Source of the DNA: Marinospirillum minutulum DSM 6287
GTDB lineage: Bacteria; Pseudomonadota; Gammaproteobacteria; Pseudomonadales; Halomonadaceae
NCBI RefSeq assembly: GCF_000422325.1
Contig: NZ_AULO01000013.1
Span: 97,287 to 161,286 of the forward strand
Length of the DNA: 64,000 nucleotides
Direction: 5' to 3'
Part shown: piece after piece, positions 1-8,448 of the stretch
How the letters are laid out: the number at the start of each line of letters is the position of its first letter
How positions within the stretch are numbered: the stretch's first letter is position 1
The notes under the pieces: generated by a model
Seen by the model: only the letters and a program-made list of their open reading frames with translations
Told to the model about the DNA's origin: nothing
Databases searched by the model: none
Position numbers and translations under genes: made by a program

Positions 1-251
1 CCAGCTTAGCCGATGCTGCTTTAAGTGAAATTAATATTGCAGTACAGCAAATTCACCAAATGAGTATTCAAATTGCCAGTGCAGCGGAAGAACAATCTTC
101 AGTAGCAGAAGATATTAGCCAACGTTTAGTCGAGATAGATACCCTAGCCGATACCAGTGCAGAGTCTGCTTTAGAAACACGCCAAGCCGGTGATGCAGCA
201 CAAGAACTATCACGTCATTTACGTGACCTGGTAGAACGCTTTAAGGTTTAA
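1..251 (+). CDS. Methyl-accepting chemotaxis protein, C-terminal part (5' truncated by window edge)
   Basis: The open frame already runs at the first bases of the window (codons from base 3), so the gene starts outside it. The visible part encodes the end of an MCP signalling domain: an alpha-helical stretch with the AAEEQSSVAEDIS motif, typical of the distal coiled-coil arm of chemoreceptors, and a short ending DLVERFKV before the stop. Chemoreceptors relay ligand or redox signals to CheA/CheW. The sensor domain is not visible, so the stimulus is unknown. A strong hairpin terminator follows 25 bp after the stop. Family assignment is confident; specificity is not. Confidence 0.85.
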   Translation, partial: SLADAALSEINIAVQQIHQMSIQIASAAEEQSSVAEDISQRLVEIDTLADTSAESALETRQAGDAAQELSRHLRDLVERFKV

Positions 252-276
252 CTTTAGAGTAAAGTAACAGCAATAC

Positions 277-310
277 AAAAACGCCCAGTTTAGAGCTGGG
301 CGTTTTTTTT
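277..310. terminator. Intrinsic terminator between the chemoreceptor gene and leuA
   Basis: The stem ACGCCCAG (281-288) pairs with CTGGGCGT (296-303) and is extended by A:T pairs on both sides. It is followed by eight T on the plus strand and preceded by A on the other side, so it can act in both directions between the two convergent genes. Confidence 0.9.
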
Positions 311-331
311 ACTTTCTTACTAGGGCTAGCT

Positions 332-2005
332 TTAAGCTGTTGCTGCCTTTTTACTAGCTAACAGCGCTGGGCTAACCGCTGCTAGTAAAGCATTTAAGTT
401 AGCGCTTACTGTATCTTCGCTGATAGCTACACCGGTAAAGGTTTCTTCACCCACTTGTACTTGTAAGTAGGTACAAGCCTTGGCTTCGCTACCGCTAGTG
501 AGAGCATGTTCGCTGTATTCAGTAATTTGTACTGGGCTACCTAAACGGTCTTTTAATGCTTCACTTAAAGCATGTAAAGAACCCTTGCCAGAAGCCTGTA
601 GCCGCCATTCTTCACCCTGCTGGCTTACAACTGCCCTTAGCTGGTCGCTTCCATTACGTTCTAGCTTATAGCTAACTAACTCTGCCTTGTTAGCATTATT
701 TAAGTAGGCTTCTTCAAAGGTTTCCCAAATTTCTTTACGTTGTAGCTCTCTGGCTAGGCTTTCTGTGCGGGCTTGTACTTTTTTGGCAAACTCGACTTGT
801 AACCAGCGGGGTAGCTGTAGGCCGTAATCGTTTTCTAGTACATAAGCCACACCGCCTTTACCCGACTGGCTATTAATGCGAATAACTGCTTCGTAACTAC
901 AGCCTAAATCTTTAGGGTCTATAGGTAGGTAGGCAACATTCCAGCCCTCTTCTGGGGTTTGGCAAGCAAGGGATTTTTTAATTGCGTCTTGGTGGCTGCC
1001 AGAAAAAGCCGTGTAAACCAATTCGCCTACATAAGGGTGGCGTGGGTTAACTGGTATTTTGGTGCAGTCTTCAACCACTTGAATAATTTCTTCGACATTG
1101 GCTAGGTTAAGTTCTGGATCAACACCTTGACTGTAAAGATTCATAGCTAGGGTAATCACATCCATATTACCTGTGCGTTCACCATTACCCATTAAGGTGC
1201 CTTCCACTCTATCTGCGCCAGCCATTAAACCCAGCTCTGCTGCGGCAACACCACAACCTCGGTCATTATGGGTGTGCAGACTTACTTCAATGCAGTTGCG
1301 CTGCTGAATATGACGGCAGAACCACTCAATTTGGTCGGCAAAAATATTAGGAGTCGACATTTCTACTGTGGCTGGCAAGTTAAGAATAATTTTATTCTCT
1401 TCTGTTGGCTGCCACTCTTTAACTACGGCATCACAAATTTCTACAGCAAAATCTAATTCTGTGCCGGTAAAGCTTTCGGGTGAATACTCTAAGCGCCACT
1501 GGGTTTCTGGGTGTTTGGCAACCCGCTCTTTAACCAAGCGTACACCTGAAACGGCTATATCAATAATTTCTTGGCGGCTCATGCGGAACACTTGTTCACG
1601 CTGCACTTTAGAAGTGGAATTATAAATATGCACTATGGCTTTTTTAACGCCAGCAAGTGCTTCGATAGTACGGTCGATTAGATGCTCTCTAGCCTGAGTT
1701 AATACCTGAACCGTGACATCTTCAGGAATCATATTTTCGTCAATCAAGGCTCGTACAAAATCAAAATCTGGCTGAGATGCAGCAGGGAAACCCACTTCAA
1801 TTTGCTTAAAGCCTAGTTTAACCAGCAATGAGAACATGCGCTTTTTTTGCTCGACCGTCATAGGATCAACTAGTGCTTGGTTACCATCTCGCAGGTCAAC
1901 ACTGCACCAGATAGGTGCTTGAGTAATGGTTTTATCTGGCCACTGGCGGTCTTTGATTTGCACCTGTGGAAAAGGGCGGTATTTAGTATGGTCAAAAGCT
2001 GACAT
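332..2005 (-). CDS. leuA: 2-isopropylmalate synthase
   Basis: This enzyme condenses acetyl-CoA with 2-oxoisovalerate, the first committed step of leucine synthesis, in the cytoplasm. The protein is about 557 aa, the length of the long IPMS class found in pseudomonads and actinobacteria. The N-terminal TIM barrel has the metal/substrate motif SVDLRDGNQAL near residue 42, the HTHNDRG metal ligands and GNGERTGN. The C-terminal about 130 residues form the LeuA dimer/regulatory domain that binds leucine. An upstream in-frame TTG at 2023 is possible, but the ATG at 2005 has a GAGAG ribosome site about 8 bp upstream and begins with the family-typical MSAFDHTKYRPF. It is convergent with the chemoreceptor gene and divergent from the Lrp-type regulator. 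Confidence 0.96.
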   Translation of the reverse strand: MSAFDHTKYRPFPQVQIKDRQWPDKTITQAPIWCSVDLRDGNQALVDPMTVEQKKRMFSLLVKLGFKQIEVGFPAASQPDFDFVRALIDENMIPEDVTVQVLTQAREHLIDRTIEALAGVKKAIVHIYNSTSKVQREQVFRMSRQEIIDIAVSGVRLVKERVAKHPETQWRLEYSPESFTGTELDFAVEICDAVVKEWQPTEENKIILNLPATVEMSTPNIFADQIEWFCRHIQQRNCIEVSLHTHNDRGCGVAAAELGLMAGADRVEGTLMGNGERTGNMDVITLAMNLYSQGVDPELNLANVEEIIQVVEDCTKIPVNPRHPYVGELVYTAFSGSHQDAIKKSLACQTPEEGWNVAYLPIDPKDLGCSYEAVIRINSQSGKGGVAYVLENDYGLQLPRWLQVEFAKKVQARTESLARELQRKEIWETFEEAYLNNANKAELVSYKLERNGSDQLRAVVSQQGEEWRLQASGKGSLHALSEALKDRLGSPVQITEYSEHALTSGSEAKACTYLQVQVGEETFTGVAISEDTVSANLNALLAAVSPALLASKKAATA

Positions 2006-2062
2006 GGTTATTTCTCTCTGCAATAAGCTGGGTAGTAGTAATTAGGTCTAGTTTAACGCAGA

Positions 2063-2127
2063 TTTTACGCTAAATAATTGCAAACTTGGCCTCACAAAAT
2101 AAATAATCGCACTAAAATTGCGTAAAA
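2063..2127. promoter_or_regulatory. Candidate regulatory region between leuA and the Lrp-type gene
   Basis: The divergent intergenic region (2006-2181) is AT-rich and contains an inverted repeat: TTTTACGC at 2063-2070 and GCGTAAAA at 2120-2127. Lrp/AsnC proteins commonly control neighbouring genes, so this may be an operator. No clear sigma-70 promoter could be pinned down. This is weak evidence based on one 8-bp repeat. Confidence 0.3.
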
Positions 2128-2181
2128 CTGACCAATTAAGGTTTAATATTGCTCAATACAAATAATTGATGGGATTAGACC

Positions 2182-2673
2182 ATGAAAAAAGTCAGTAATG
2201 TAAAACTGGATAGAACCGATCGACGTATTTTAGCAGCACTGCAAAAAGACAGCAGTATTAGCAACCAAGACTTGGCCGAACAGGTGGGTTTGTCGCCTTC
2301 GCCTTGCTCAAGAAGGGTGAAACAGCTAGAAGACGAAGGTTATATTCAAGGTTATGTTGCCAGGCTTAACCAATCTCAGCTGGGATTAAAGTTAACCGCT
2401 TATATTCAAGTGGCTTTAGATAGGCACACGCCTGATCGTTTTTTGGAATTTGACCGAATCGTAAATAGTTGCCCAGAAATTGTGGAGTGTTGCTTGGTGA
2501 CAGGGCAATCTGCCGATTACACCATGAAGGTGATAGTGCCCGACATGGAAGCTTTCCAAGAGTTTTTACTGGGCACAATTACACAAATCCCTGGGGTTAC
2601 TGGTGTGCACTCTAGCTTTGTTATGCGTAAGGTCGTTGACAGTACCGAGGTTTCCTTAAAGCATTTAAGCTAA
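2182..2673 (+). CDS. Lrp/AsnC-family transcriptional regulator
   Basis: This 163-aa protein has the standard two-domain Lrp layout. An N-terminal winged helix-turn-helix lies at about residues 10-65 (LDRTDRRILAALQKD, then NQDLAEQVGLSPSPCSRRV), and a C-terminal RAM/ligand-binding alpha-beta domain at about 75-150 includes GQSADYTMKV. Such proteins sense an amino acid and regulate its metabolism. The gene converges on the DadA-like dehydrogenase gene, and the two stop codons overlap by 9 bp. That pairing suggests regulation of D-amino acid (for example D-alanine) use, which is inference from position. The other possible target is the divergent leuA. Confidence 0.92.
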   Translation: MKKVSNVKLDRTDRRILAALQKDSSISNQDLAEQVGLSPSPCSRRVKQLEDEGYIQGYVARLNQSQLGLKLTAYIQVALDRHTPDRFLEFDRIVNSCPEIVECCLVTGQSADYTMKVIVPDMEAFQEFLLGTITQIPGVTGVHSSFVMRKVVDSTEVSLKHLS

Positions 2674-3888
2674 AGCTTGTTCAATTAAGTCGCTCACCAT
2701 TTCTGCGGTAACGGCTGCTAAAGTCCAGCCTAAATGCCCATGCCCCGTATTATAAAAAACACTGGGGCATTTTCCTTGCATCACTCTAGGCAGCATATCG
2801 GGCATCATGGGTCTTAAACCCGCCCAAGGAATGATTTCTTCCGTAGACACTTCTGGAAAGCAACTTTCAACCCAGTTTACTAAGGGTTGAATGCGATCGG
2901 CTCGTATATCTTGGTTATAGCCATTGTATTCGGCCGTTCCGGCAATTCTAAGCCGTGAGTCACCTAAACGGCTGGCAACCAGTTTTGTTGCTTCATCTAA
3001 CAAACTAACATTCGGCGCAGCTTGGCGATTGGTTTCATCGTTTAATGGCAAGGTAATTGAGTAACCTTTCACTGGGTAAATATTTAAACGGTCACCCAAA
3101 CTGGCTGCTAGCTGTTTACTGGCAGTGCCTGCACAAATAACAATTTGATCATAACGGTGTTCTTCCGTTGCATCAGTGCAATCTGCCGTTACCACCTGCA
3201 CCTGCTGGGTGTTTGCTTTTATTGTTTTAACTTCTTGCTGATAATAAATTTTTCCACCTAAGCGCTGACAAGCTAGGGCTAAACCTTGAGTGTACTTGTG
3301 AATATCGCCGGTACTATCACTAGGCGTGTAATAGCCGCCATAAAACTTGCCTTTTAATGCTGGTTCTAAGCTGTGCATTTCTTCTGGTGTTACGGCTTGG
3401 CGCGCTAGGCCACCCGCAGCTAACAGCTTAGACACTTTAGCCGCAGTATCAAATTCCGCTTTGGTGCGGTACACATGCAAAATGCCCTGGTGCTTTAAAT
3501 CAAAGTCGATATTTTCTGCTTCGGCCCAGCTGTATAAATGTTCACGCGCCGCTATAGCCATACGCGTGGTTTTGCTGGTGTTGTCTGCATAGTTAGGAAT
3601 AGCAGCTAAAAACTCACCAAACCAACTGAGCTTATGCCAAGAAGGTTTGGGGTTAACCAGCAGAGGGGCATCTTTTCTGAAAATCCATTTCAAGCCTTTA
3701 GCTACGGTAGGTAAGGAGTTCCATACTTCAGTATTGGAAGCTGAAATTTGCGCACCATTAGCATAAGAAGCTTCCATTGCTGCGTAGCGGCGGCTTTCAT
3801 AAACTGTGACATGAAAACCCCGCCTTAAAAGTGCATAGGCCGTAGTAATGCCAGTAATACCACCACCTAAGACTGCAATTTTTTTCAT
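2665..3888 (-). CDS. dadA: D-amino acid dehydrogenase small subunit-like FAD enzyme
   Basis: This is a FAD-dependent oxidoreductase of about 407 aa in the DadA family, which oxidatively deaminates D-amino acids at the inner membrane and passes electrons to the quinone pool. The Rossmann FAD motif GGGITGITTAYALLRRGF is at the N-terminus, followed by the DadA-typical SYANGAQISASNTEVW. The C-terminal GLRPMMPDMLP and NTGHGHLGWTLA segments are the second FAD-contacting region. The ATG at 3888 is favoured over the GTG at 3894 because a GAGAGG ribosome site sits 5-6 bp upstream of it and would abut the GTG. No dadX racemase is adjacent. The exact substrate is uncertain within the family. Confidence 0.88.
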   Translation of the reverse strand: MKKIAVLGGGITGITTAYALLRRGFHVTVYESRRYAAMEASYANGAQISASNTEVWNSLPTVAKGLKWIFRKDAPLLVNPKPSWHKLSWFGEFLAAIPNYADNTSKTTRMAIAAREHLYSWAEAENIDFDLKHQGILHVYRTKAEFDTAAKVSKLLAAGGLARQAVTPEEMHSLEPALKGKFYGGYYTPSDSTGDIHKYTQGLALACQRLGGKIYYQQEVKTIKANTQQVQVVTADCTDATEEHRYDQIVICAGTASKQLAASLGDRLNIYPVKGYSITLPLNDETNRQAAPNVSLLDEATKLVASRLGDSRLRIAGTAEYNGYNQDIRADRIQPLVNWVESCFPEVSTEEIIPWAGLRPMMPDMLPRVMQGKCPSVFYNTGHGHLGWTLAAVTAEMVSDLIEQALA

Positions 3889-3905
3889 ACCCACCTCTCA
3901 ACTCA

Positions 3906-4877
3906 CTAGCCGTTAATACTACTCAGCAGATAAAGAGTGTAAGCCACGTAACAGGCTAATAAAGCCACGCCTGCTAAACGATTAATGCTCCCCTGTCTTT
4001 TTTTGTACCCATAACCTAGCACAAATAAAGCTAAGGTTAGTAAAAGCATAAGCATAGCGTCTCGCGAGAAGACTTCTGGCCCAAAACTAAGCGGGTGGAT
4101 AGCACCGGCAATACCCACTACGGCCAGGGTATTAAACAAGTTAGAACCTAGAATATTACCCAAAGCCATATCGTGTTCGCCTTTACGAGCAGCGGCAACA
4201 GAAGAGGCTAATTCTGGCAAAGAAGTCCCTATAGCCACTATAGTCAGACCAATAATTAAATCACTCACTCCCAAGCTTTGAGCTATTTCTACCGAACCCC
4301 AGACTAATAAACGGGAACTAACTACCAGTAGCAACAAACCAACCACTAACCATAAAAGGGCAAGTTTTAAGGTTAGGTTTTTACCAGCTAAATCTTCTTC
4401 TAAATCAGCTGCCAGACCATCTGTTCCTTTTTTTAAGCCATTCCAAATAGTCCAACCCATAATAATGAAAAAAGCTAACAAAAGTACTAGTGCGTCCAGT
4501 CGGGTTATTTCTCCATCCCATACTTGGTAAACAGCTAAGAGCGTTACGCCTAACAATAAGGGTAACTCTTTACGAAGAATGCTGGAGTGGACTAACACTG
4601 GGCTAATCAAGGCTGTTACACCTAGTACCAAGGCAATGTTAGCGATATTAGAGCCATAGGCATTACCTAAAGCAATCCCTGGGTTTCCTTCTACAGCTGA
4701 GATGGCAGAAACAACCATTTCAGGTGCTGAAGTTCCAAAACCAACCACCACCATACCTATCAATAAAGGGGGTACGCTAAAGTGTTGTGCAGTAGCTGCA
4801 GCCCCTTCTACAAAACGGTCGGCACTCCAAACAAGTACTGCTAAACCTAGTAAAACCGCAAGTCCTGCTAATAACAT
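3906..4877 (-). CDS. Calcium/sodium antiporter (CaCA family, YrbG-like)
   Basis: This inner-membrane cation exchanger of 323 aa is built of two homologous halves of about five TM helices each. Both halves carry the alpha-repeat signature: GMVVVGFGTSAPEMVVS followed by GNAYGSNIANIALVLG in the first, and GLTIVAIGTSLPELASS followed by GNILGSNLFNTLAVVG in the second. These contain the acidic residues that coordinate Ca2+/Na+. Between the halves is a charged cytoplasmic loop (LKKGTDGLAADLEEDLAGK). The gene is 17 bp downstream of the dadA-like gene's start, in the same orientation but upstream in transcription order, so the two may be co-transcribed. The ion actually transported is inferred from the family. 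Confidence 0.9.
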   Translation of the reverse strand: MLLAGLAVLLGLAVLVWSADRFVEGAAATAQHFSVPPLLIGMVVVGFGTSAPEMVVSAISAVEGNPGIALGNAYGSNIANIALVLGVTALISPVLVHSSILRKELPLLLGVTLLAVYQVWDGEITRLDALVLLLAFFIIMGWTIWNGLKKGTDGLAADLEEDLAGKNLTLKLALLWLVVGLLLLVVSSRLLVWGSVEIAQSLGVSDLIIGLTIVAIGTSLPELASSVAAARKGEHDMALGNILGSNLFNTLAVVGIAGAIHPLSFGPEVFSRDAMLMLLLTLALFVLGYGYKKRQGSINRLAGVALLACYVAYTLYLLSSING

Positions 4878-4964
4878 TCATTACCCCTTAGTGAAACCTT
4901 TAACTCTTAGCCCTAACTCAGGAGGTTAGTTGCTTGGCGTGGCAAGAATAACAGGGTCTTACGT

Positions 4965-5786
4965 TCAATTATAGCTAGCCAAAATAATTTGTTCTGCAGC
5001 AAAAGATGCGCACACCTTAGTGTCTAGTTTAAGGGCTAGCTCTTCGTACTTTTGCTGACTAATTAGTGCAACTAATTTTTGTTTATCAGCCAGTTCAACA
5101 ACCACCTCTACCTGCTCACGGCTTAGGTTAATTTCTTTAACCCTTCCCCAAAGCTGATTAACTAATTCATTTGCTGGTTCGGCTTCACAGCTTAGCTCTA
5201 AACTAAAAGCTTTGAATAAAGCAAAAACTTCTTGCCCCATGACTAAACTCAAGTTGTCTGCACTGGTTTTAGTAATTTGCACCACTAAACTAACATTTGG
5301 CGTTATATCTAAGTGCACTAGGTAGTTAATGCCTTGGTCTCTAAGCCCTGTGACAACCCCGAAGAAGTTATTACGAGCACTGGTTTTAATTGCTGTGCGA
5401 TACATTAGCTGCTGAAAGTCTTTTAAATCCCCTTTTTGTAAGCTATCCATGCTTGCCAAAAGCCTATCTAAGGTTGCTTGATGCTCTTGCTCTAAAGCAC
5501 GGTACATTACGGTCATGCGCCGACCGTACTCTGTTAAGCGTGTACCACCACCTTGGCGTCCACCAGAGGTACGCTCGACAAGGGGTTGTGCAGCTGTTGA
5601 ATTAAGCAGCTCTACCGTATCCCAAGCAGCCTTATAAGAAAGCGGCACTGCCTTAGCTGCTTGAGCAATAGAACCCAGCTCGCCAATCATCTCTAATAAG
5701 CGAATACGCTTACTTGATAAGGCTGCCCCTGCATCATTTTCTAGGGATAAATGACTAAAAAAACGTTCGGAATACGGGTGTTTCAT
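4965..5786 (-). CDS. modE: Molybdate-responsive transcriptional regulator ModE
   Basis: This 273-aa protein has the ModE architecture. A LysR-like winged helix lies at about residues 20-120 (IAQAAKAVPLSYKAAWDTVELLN, then TSGGRQGGGTRLTEYG), followed by two Mop/TOBE molybdate-binding repeats at about 130-200 and 205-270 that begin around TAIKTSARNNFFG. Molybdate-bound ModE dimers repress the molybdate transporter. The gene is divergent from modABC, with 135 bp between the start codons containing an ATCG/CGCTATATA-like half-site. The length matches the E. coli family. Confidence 0.95.
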   Translation of the reverse strand: MKHPYSERFFSHLSLENDAGAALSSKRIRLLEMIGELGSIAQAAKAVPLSYKAAWDTVELLNSTAAQPLVERTSGGRQGGGTRLTEYGRRMTVMYRALEQEHQATLDRLLASMDSLQKGDLKDFQQLMYRTAIKTSARNNFFGVVTGLRDQGINYLVHLDITPNVSLVVQITKTSADNLSLVMGQEVFALFKAFSLELSCEAEPANELVNQLWGRVKEINLSREQVEVVVELADKQKLVALISQQKYEELALKLDTKVCASFAAEQIILASYN

Positions 5787-5855
5787 TAGTACCTCTAGGC
5801 ATCGTTATACAAATAGCTTTACAGTAAATATACAGAAAAAACCAACAATAACTAT

Positions 5856-5892
5856 TCGCTATATACCCAACTACACAGATAATAGGTATAGT
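5856..5892. promoter_or_regulatory. Candidate ModE half-site and modA -10 region
   Basis: TCGCTATATA at 5856-5865 equals one half of the ModE operator consensus known from E. coli. The expected second half six bases later is poorly conserved (about five of ten positions). A possible -10 box TATAGT lies at 5887-5892, so a protein bound at the half-site would cover the -35 area of modA. A related ATCGTTATA stands at 5801-5809 near modE. The site is inferred by resemblance only. Confidence 0.5.
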
Positions 5893-5921
5893 TAATTCTC
5901 ACTTCATACAAGGAATAGGCT

Positions 5922-6689
5922 ATGCACTCATTTAAATCGTTAGTCTTGGCAGCTCTACTAGTTTTTACTGTTGGTTCTGTTAGCGCAGCAGAATTGCGTC
6001 TTGCGGTTGCAGCTAACTTTAACGGTACTATGCAGCAGCTAATACCAATTTACGAACAGCAAACTGGGCACAAGGTGTTATTAAGCAGCGGTTCATCAGG
6101 TGCTTTTTACGCACAAATACAAAATGGCGCACCTTTTGATGTGTTTTTTTCTGCAGATAGTAAAAGACCCGAGTTATTAGCTGAGCAGGGGTTGGCACTA
6201 GCTGACACACTGTTTATTTATGCTCAGGGTATTCCTGTGCTTTGGTCGACTAATCCTAACCTAGTTGATGAGCAGGGCGCTGTACTTAAACAGCAAGCCT
6301 ACCGCCATTTAGGTATTGCTCACCCTAAAAATGCCCCCTATGGTTTGGCAGCCCAAGAAATATTAACGCAACTAGGCATTTGGGATAAGTTAGAAGCAGA
6401 TAAAAAAATTATTCGAGCACAAAACATAGGCCAAGCTTACAGCCAAACGGCTTCAGGCGCAGTGGAGCTAGGCTTTGTTGCCTTATCACAAATTATGCAC
6501 CCAGAAGTTAAAGGCAAGGGTTCTTATTGGATTCCACCCGTTAATAGTTATAGCCCTATTTTACAAAAAGCGGTGGTTCTTGAATCTGCTACTAATAAAC
6601 AGCTAGCCAAGGAGTTTTTAGCTTTTATTCGCTCTGCTGAAGCGGGTGAAATTATTAAGTCTGTTGGTTATGGTTTACCTACAAATTAA
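5922..6689 (+). CDS. modA: Molybdate ABC transporter, periplasmic binding protein
   Basis: This 255-aa protein has a cleavable signal peptide (hydrophobic core LVLAALLVFTVGS, probable cut after SVSA) and the ModA fold. AVAANFNGTMQQL opens the mature protein and LLSSGSSGAFYAQIQNGAPFDVFFSADSKRP supplies the oxyanion-binding Ser residues. It captures molybdate (or tungstate) in the periplasm for ModBC. It is the first gene of modABC, 15 bp before modB, and divergent from modE, which probably represses it when molybdate is plentiful. The quoted motif is positions roughly 45-75 of the protein. Confidence 0.95.
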   Translation: MHSFKSLVLAALLVFTVGSVSAAELRLAVAANFNGTMQQLIPIYEQQTGHKVLLSSGSSGAFYAQIQNGAPFDVFFSADSKRPELLAEQGLALADTLFIYAQGIPVLWSTNPNLVDEQGAVLKQQAYRHLGIAHPKNAPYGLAAQEILTQLGIWDKLEADKKIIRAQNIGQAYSQTASGAVELGFVALSQIMHPEVKGKGSYWIPPVNSYSPILQKAVVLESATNKQLAKEFLAFIRSAEAGEIIKSVGYGLPTN

Positions 6690-6704
6690 TTACTGGAAAC
6701 AATA

Positions 6705-7391
6705 ATGGGGATAAGTGAAGCAGATTTAATCGCCCTGTGGACAACCTTAAAGCTTGCCGTGGTAAGTACACTAGCGCTCTTGGTGCTTTGTACACCCCTA
6801 GCTTGGTGGTTAGCGCGTACGCGTTCACCTTACAAGGTAGTGGTAGAAGCCTTAGTCGCTCTGCCTTTAGTTTTGCCACCCACAGTAATGGGTTTTTATT
6901 TATTGGTTCTCTTAGGCCCCCAAGGTGCAGTAGGGCGCTTTTTTGAAACACTCGGCCTAGGCCATTTAGCTTTTACCTTTAGTGGTTTAGTTATTGGCTC
7001 TATGCTGTTTTCTTTACCCTTTGTAGTTCAGCCATTACAAAATGCTTTTTCTATAGCCGGTGGCCGCTTATTAGAAGTCGCTGCAACTTTACGCGCCTCG
7101 CCTTTCGATCGCTTTGTTTCTTTAGTTTTGCCTTTGGCTCAACGGGGTTTTTTAACCGCCAGTGTTTTATCTTTTGCCCACACCTTGGGTGAATTTGGCA
7201 TGATTTTAATGATAGGCGGTAATATTCCTGGGCGTACCCAGGTTGCTTCCATTGCAATTTATAATCATGTTGAGGCGATGGATTACAGCGCAGCGCATGG
7301 ACTTTCACTTATTTTAGTTGCTTCATCTTTTGTACTGCTAATGCTGGTATTTACATTAAACAGGCGCTTTAAGGTGGTTAACCTTGCTTAA
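6705..7391 (+). CDS. modB: Molybdate ABC transporter permease
   Basis: This 228-aa inner-membrane permease has about five TM helices. The EAA-type cytoplasmic loop LLEVAATLRASPFDRFVSLVLPLA (about residues 115-140) is the contact with the ModC ATPase. The N-terminal region LPLVLPPTVMGFYLLVLLGP and the GEFGMILMIGGNIPGRTQ segment are characteristic of ModB. The gene lies between modA and modC and overlaps modC by 8 bp, indicating translational coupling. Confidence 0.95.
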   Translation: MGISEADLIALWTTLKLAVVSTLALLVLCTPLAWWLARTRSPYKVVVEALVALPLVLPPTVMGFYLLVLLGPQGAVGRFFETLGLGHLAFTFSGLVIGSMLFSLPFVVQPLQNAFSIAGGRLLEVAATLRASPFDRFVSLVLPLAQRGFLTASVLSFAHTLGEFGMILMIGGNIPGRTQVASIAIYNHVEAMDYSAAHGLSLILVASSFVLLMLVFTLNRRFKVVNLA

Positions 7392-8448
7392 ATTCGACTT
7401 TGAAGTGAATCGTGGTGAGTTTGCTTTAGCAGCCAAATTACAGCTACCCAACCAAGGAGTGACAGCCCTTTTTGGTCGCTCTGGTTCAGGTAAAACCACG
7501 CTTTTACGTTGTATAGCTGGTTTAGAAAAAGTGCCCAAAGGTTACTTGGAATTTAATGGTGAAGTCTGGCAAAACACCAATACCTTTCTAGCAGTTCACC
7601 AAAGACCGCTTGGCTATGTTTTTCAAGAAGCTAGTTTGTTTCCCCATCTAAAAGTAGCTGCTAACCTTCTTTATGGGTTTAAACGCCTAAGCAAAGAACA
7701 AAAAAAATTACAGCCCGATGAGGTAATCAATTTATTAGGAATAGAGGCCTTGTTACAACACTACCCTGATGAACTTTCAGGTGGTCAAAGGCAACGAGTA
7801 GCTATAGGACGCGCCCTATTAACTAGCCCCAAGCTATTGTTGATGGATGAACCTATGGCGTCTTTAGATGCCACCAGTAAAGCAGAAATTCTACCCTTTT
7901 TAGAAAAGCTGCGTGACCAACTACGAATTCCGATTATTTATGTTAGCCATGCCATTGAAGAAGTAACTCGCCTAGCGGACCACCTAGTTTTATTAGACGC
8001 TGGAAAGGTGGTTGCAGAAGGGGAAATACAAAATATATTGACCGACCCTAACTTGCCTTTTATTCAAACAGAAACTGCTTCTACGGTTTTAAAAGCGAAG
8101 GTTAAGCAACCTCTAACTTCTGATGGTTTAACCGAATTAACACTGGGCCAACAACCTATGTTTATTAGCCAAGCTGGTTTGGAGCAAGGGCAAGAAACAA
8201 GGGTTAGAGTCATGGCCAGTGATGTGGTTTTAGCACTAACCCCACCTCAAGATACCAGCTTATTAAATTGCTTAACTGCTTGGGTATTAGATATTCAGCC
8301 TGACCCCAACCCTAGTCAAGCTTTAGTACGTTTAGAAGTGGGGAACCAACGACTCTTAGCTAGAATTTCTAAACGGTCACTAGAGAAACTGGCTTTAGAA
8401 GAAAGGCAATTAATTTACGCCCTAATTAAGGGCGTTGCTTTGAATTAA
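7384..8448 (+). CDS. modC: Molybdate ABC transporter ATP-binding protein
   Basis: This 354-aa ATPase energises ModB. It has Walker A GRSGSGKTTL (about residue 30), the Q-loop in VFQEASLFPHL, signature LSGGQRQRVAIGRALL, Walker B LLLMDEPMASLD and the H-loop YVSHAIEEV. A C-terminal Mop/TOBE domain (about 285-354) senses molybdate. The only sensible start is TTG at 7384, inside the end of modB, which implies low or coupled initiation. The 3' end overlaps the convergent LysR gene by 4 bp, so no terminator fits between them. Confidence 0.95.
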   Translation: MLKFDFEVNRGEFALAAKLQLPNQGVTALFGRSGSGKTTLLRCIAGLEKVPKGYLEFNGEVWQNTNTFLAVHQRPLGYVFQEASLFPHLKVAANLLYGFKRLSKEQKKLQPDEVINLLGIEALLQHYPDELSGGQRQRVAIGRALLTSPKLLLMDEPMASLDATSKAEILPFLEKLRDQLRIPIIYVSHAIEEVTRLADHLVLLDAGKVVAEGEIQNILTDPNLPFIQTETASTVLKAKVKQPLTSDGLTELTLGQQPMFISQAGLEQGQETRVRVMASDVVLALTPPQDTSLLNCLTAWVLDIQPDPNPSQALVRLEVGNQRLLARISKRSLEKLALEERQLIYALIKGVALN

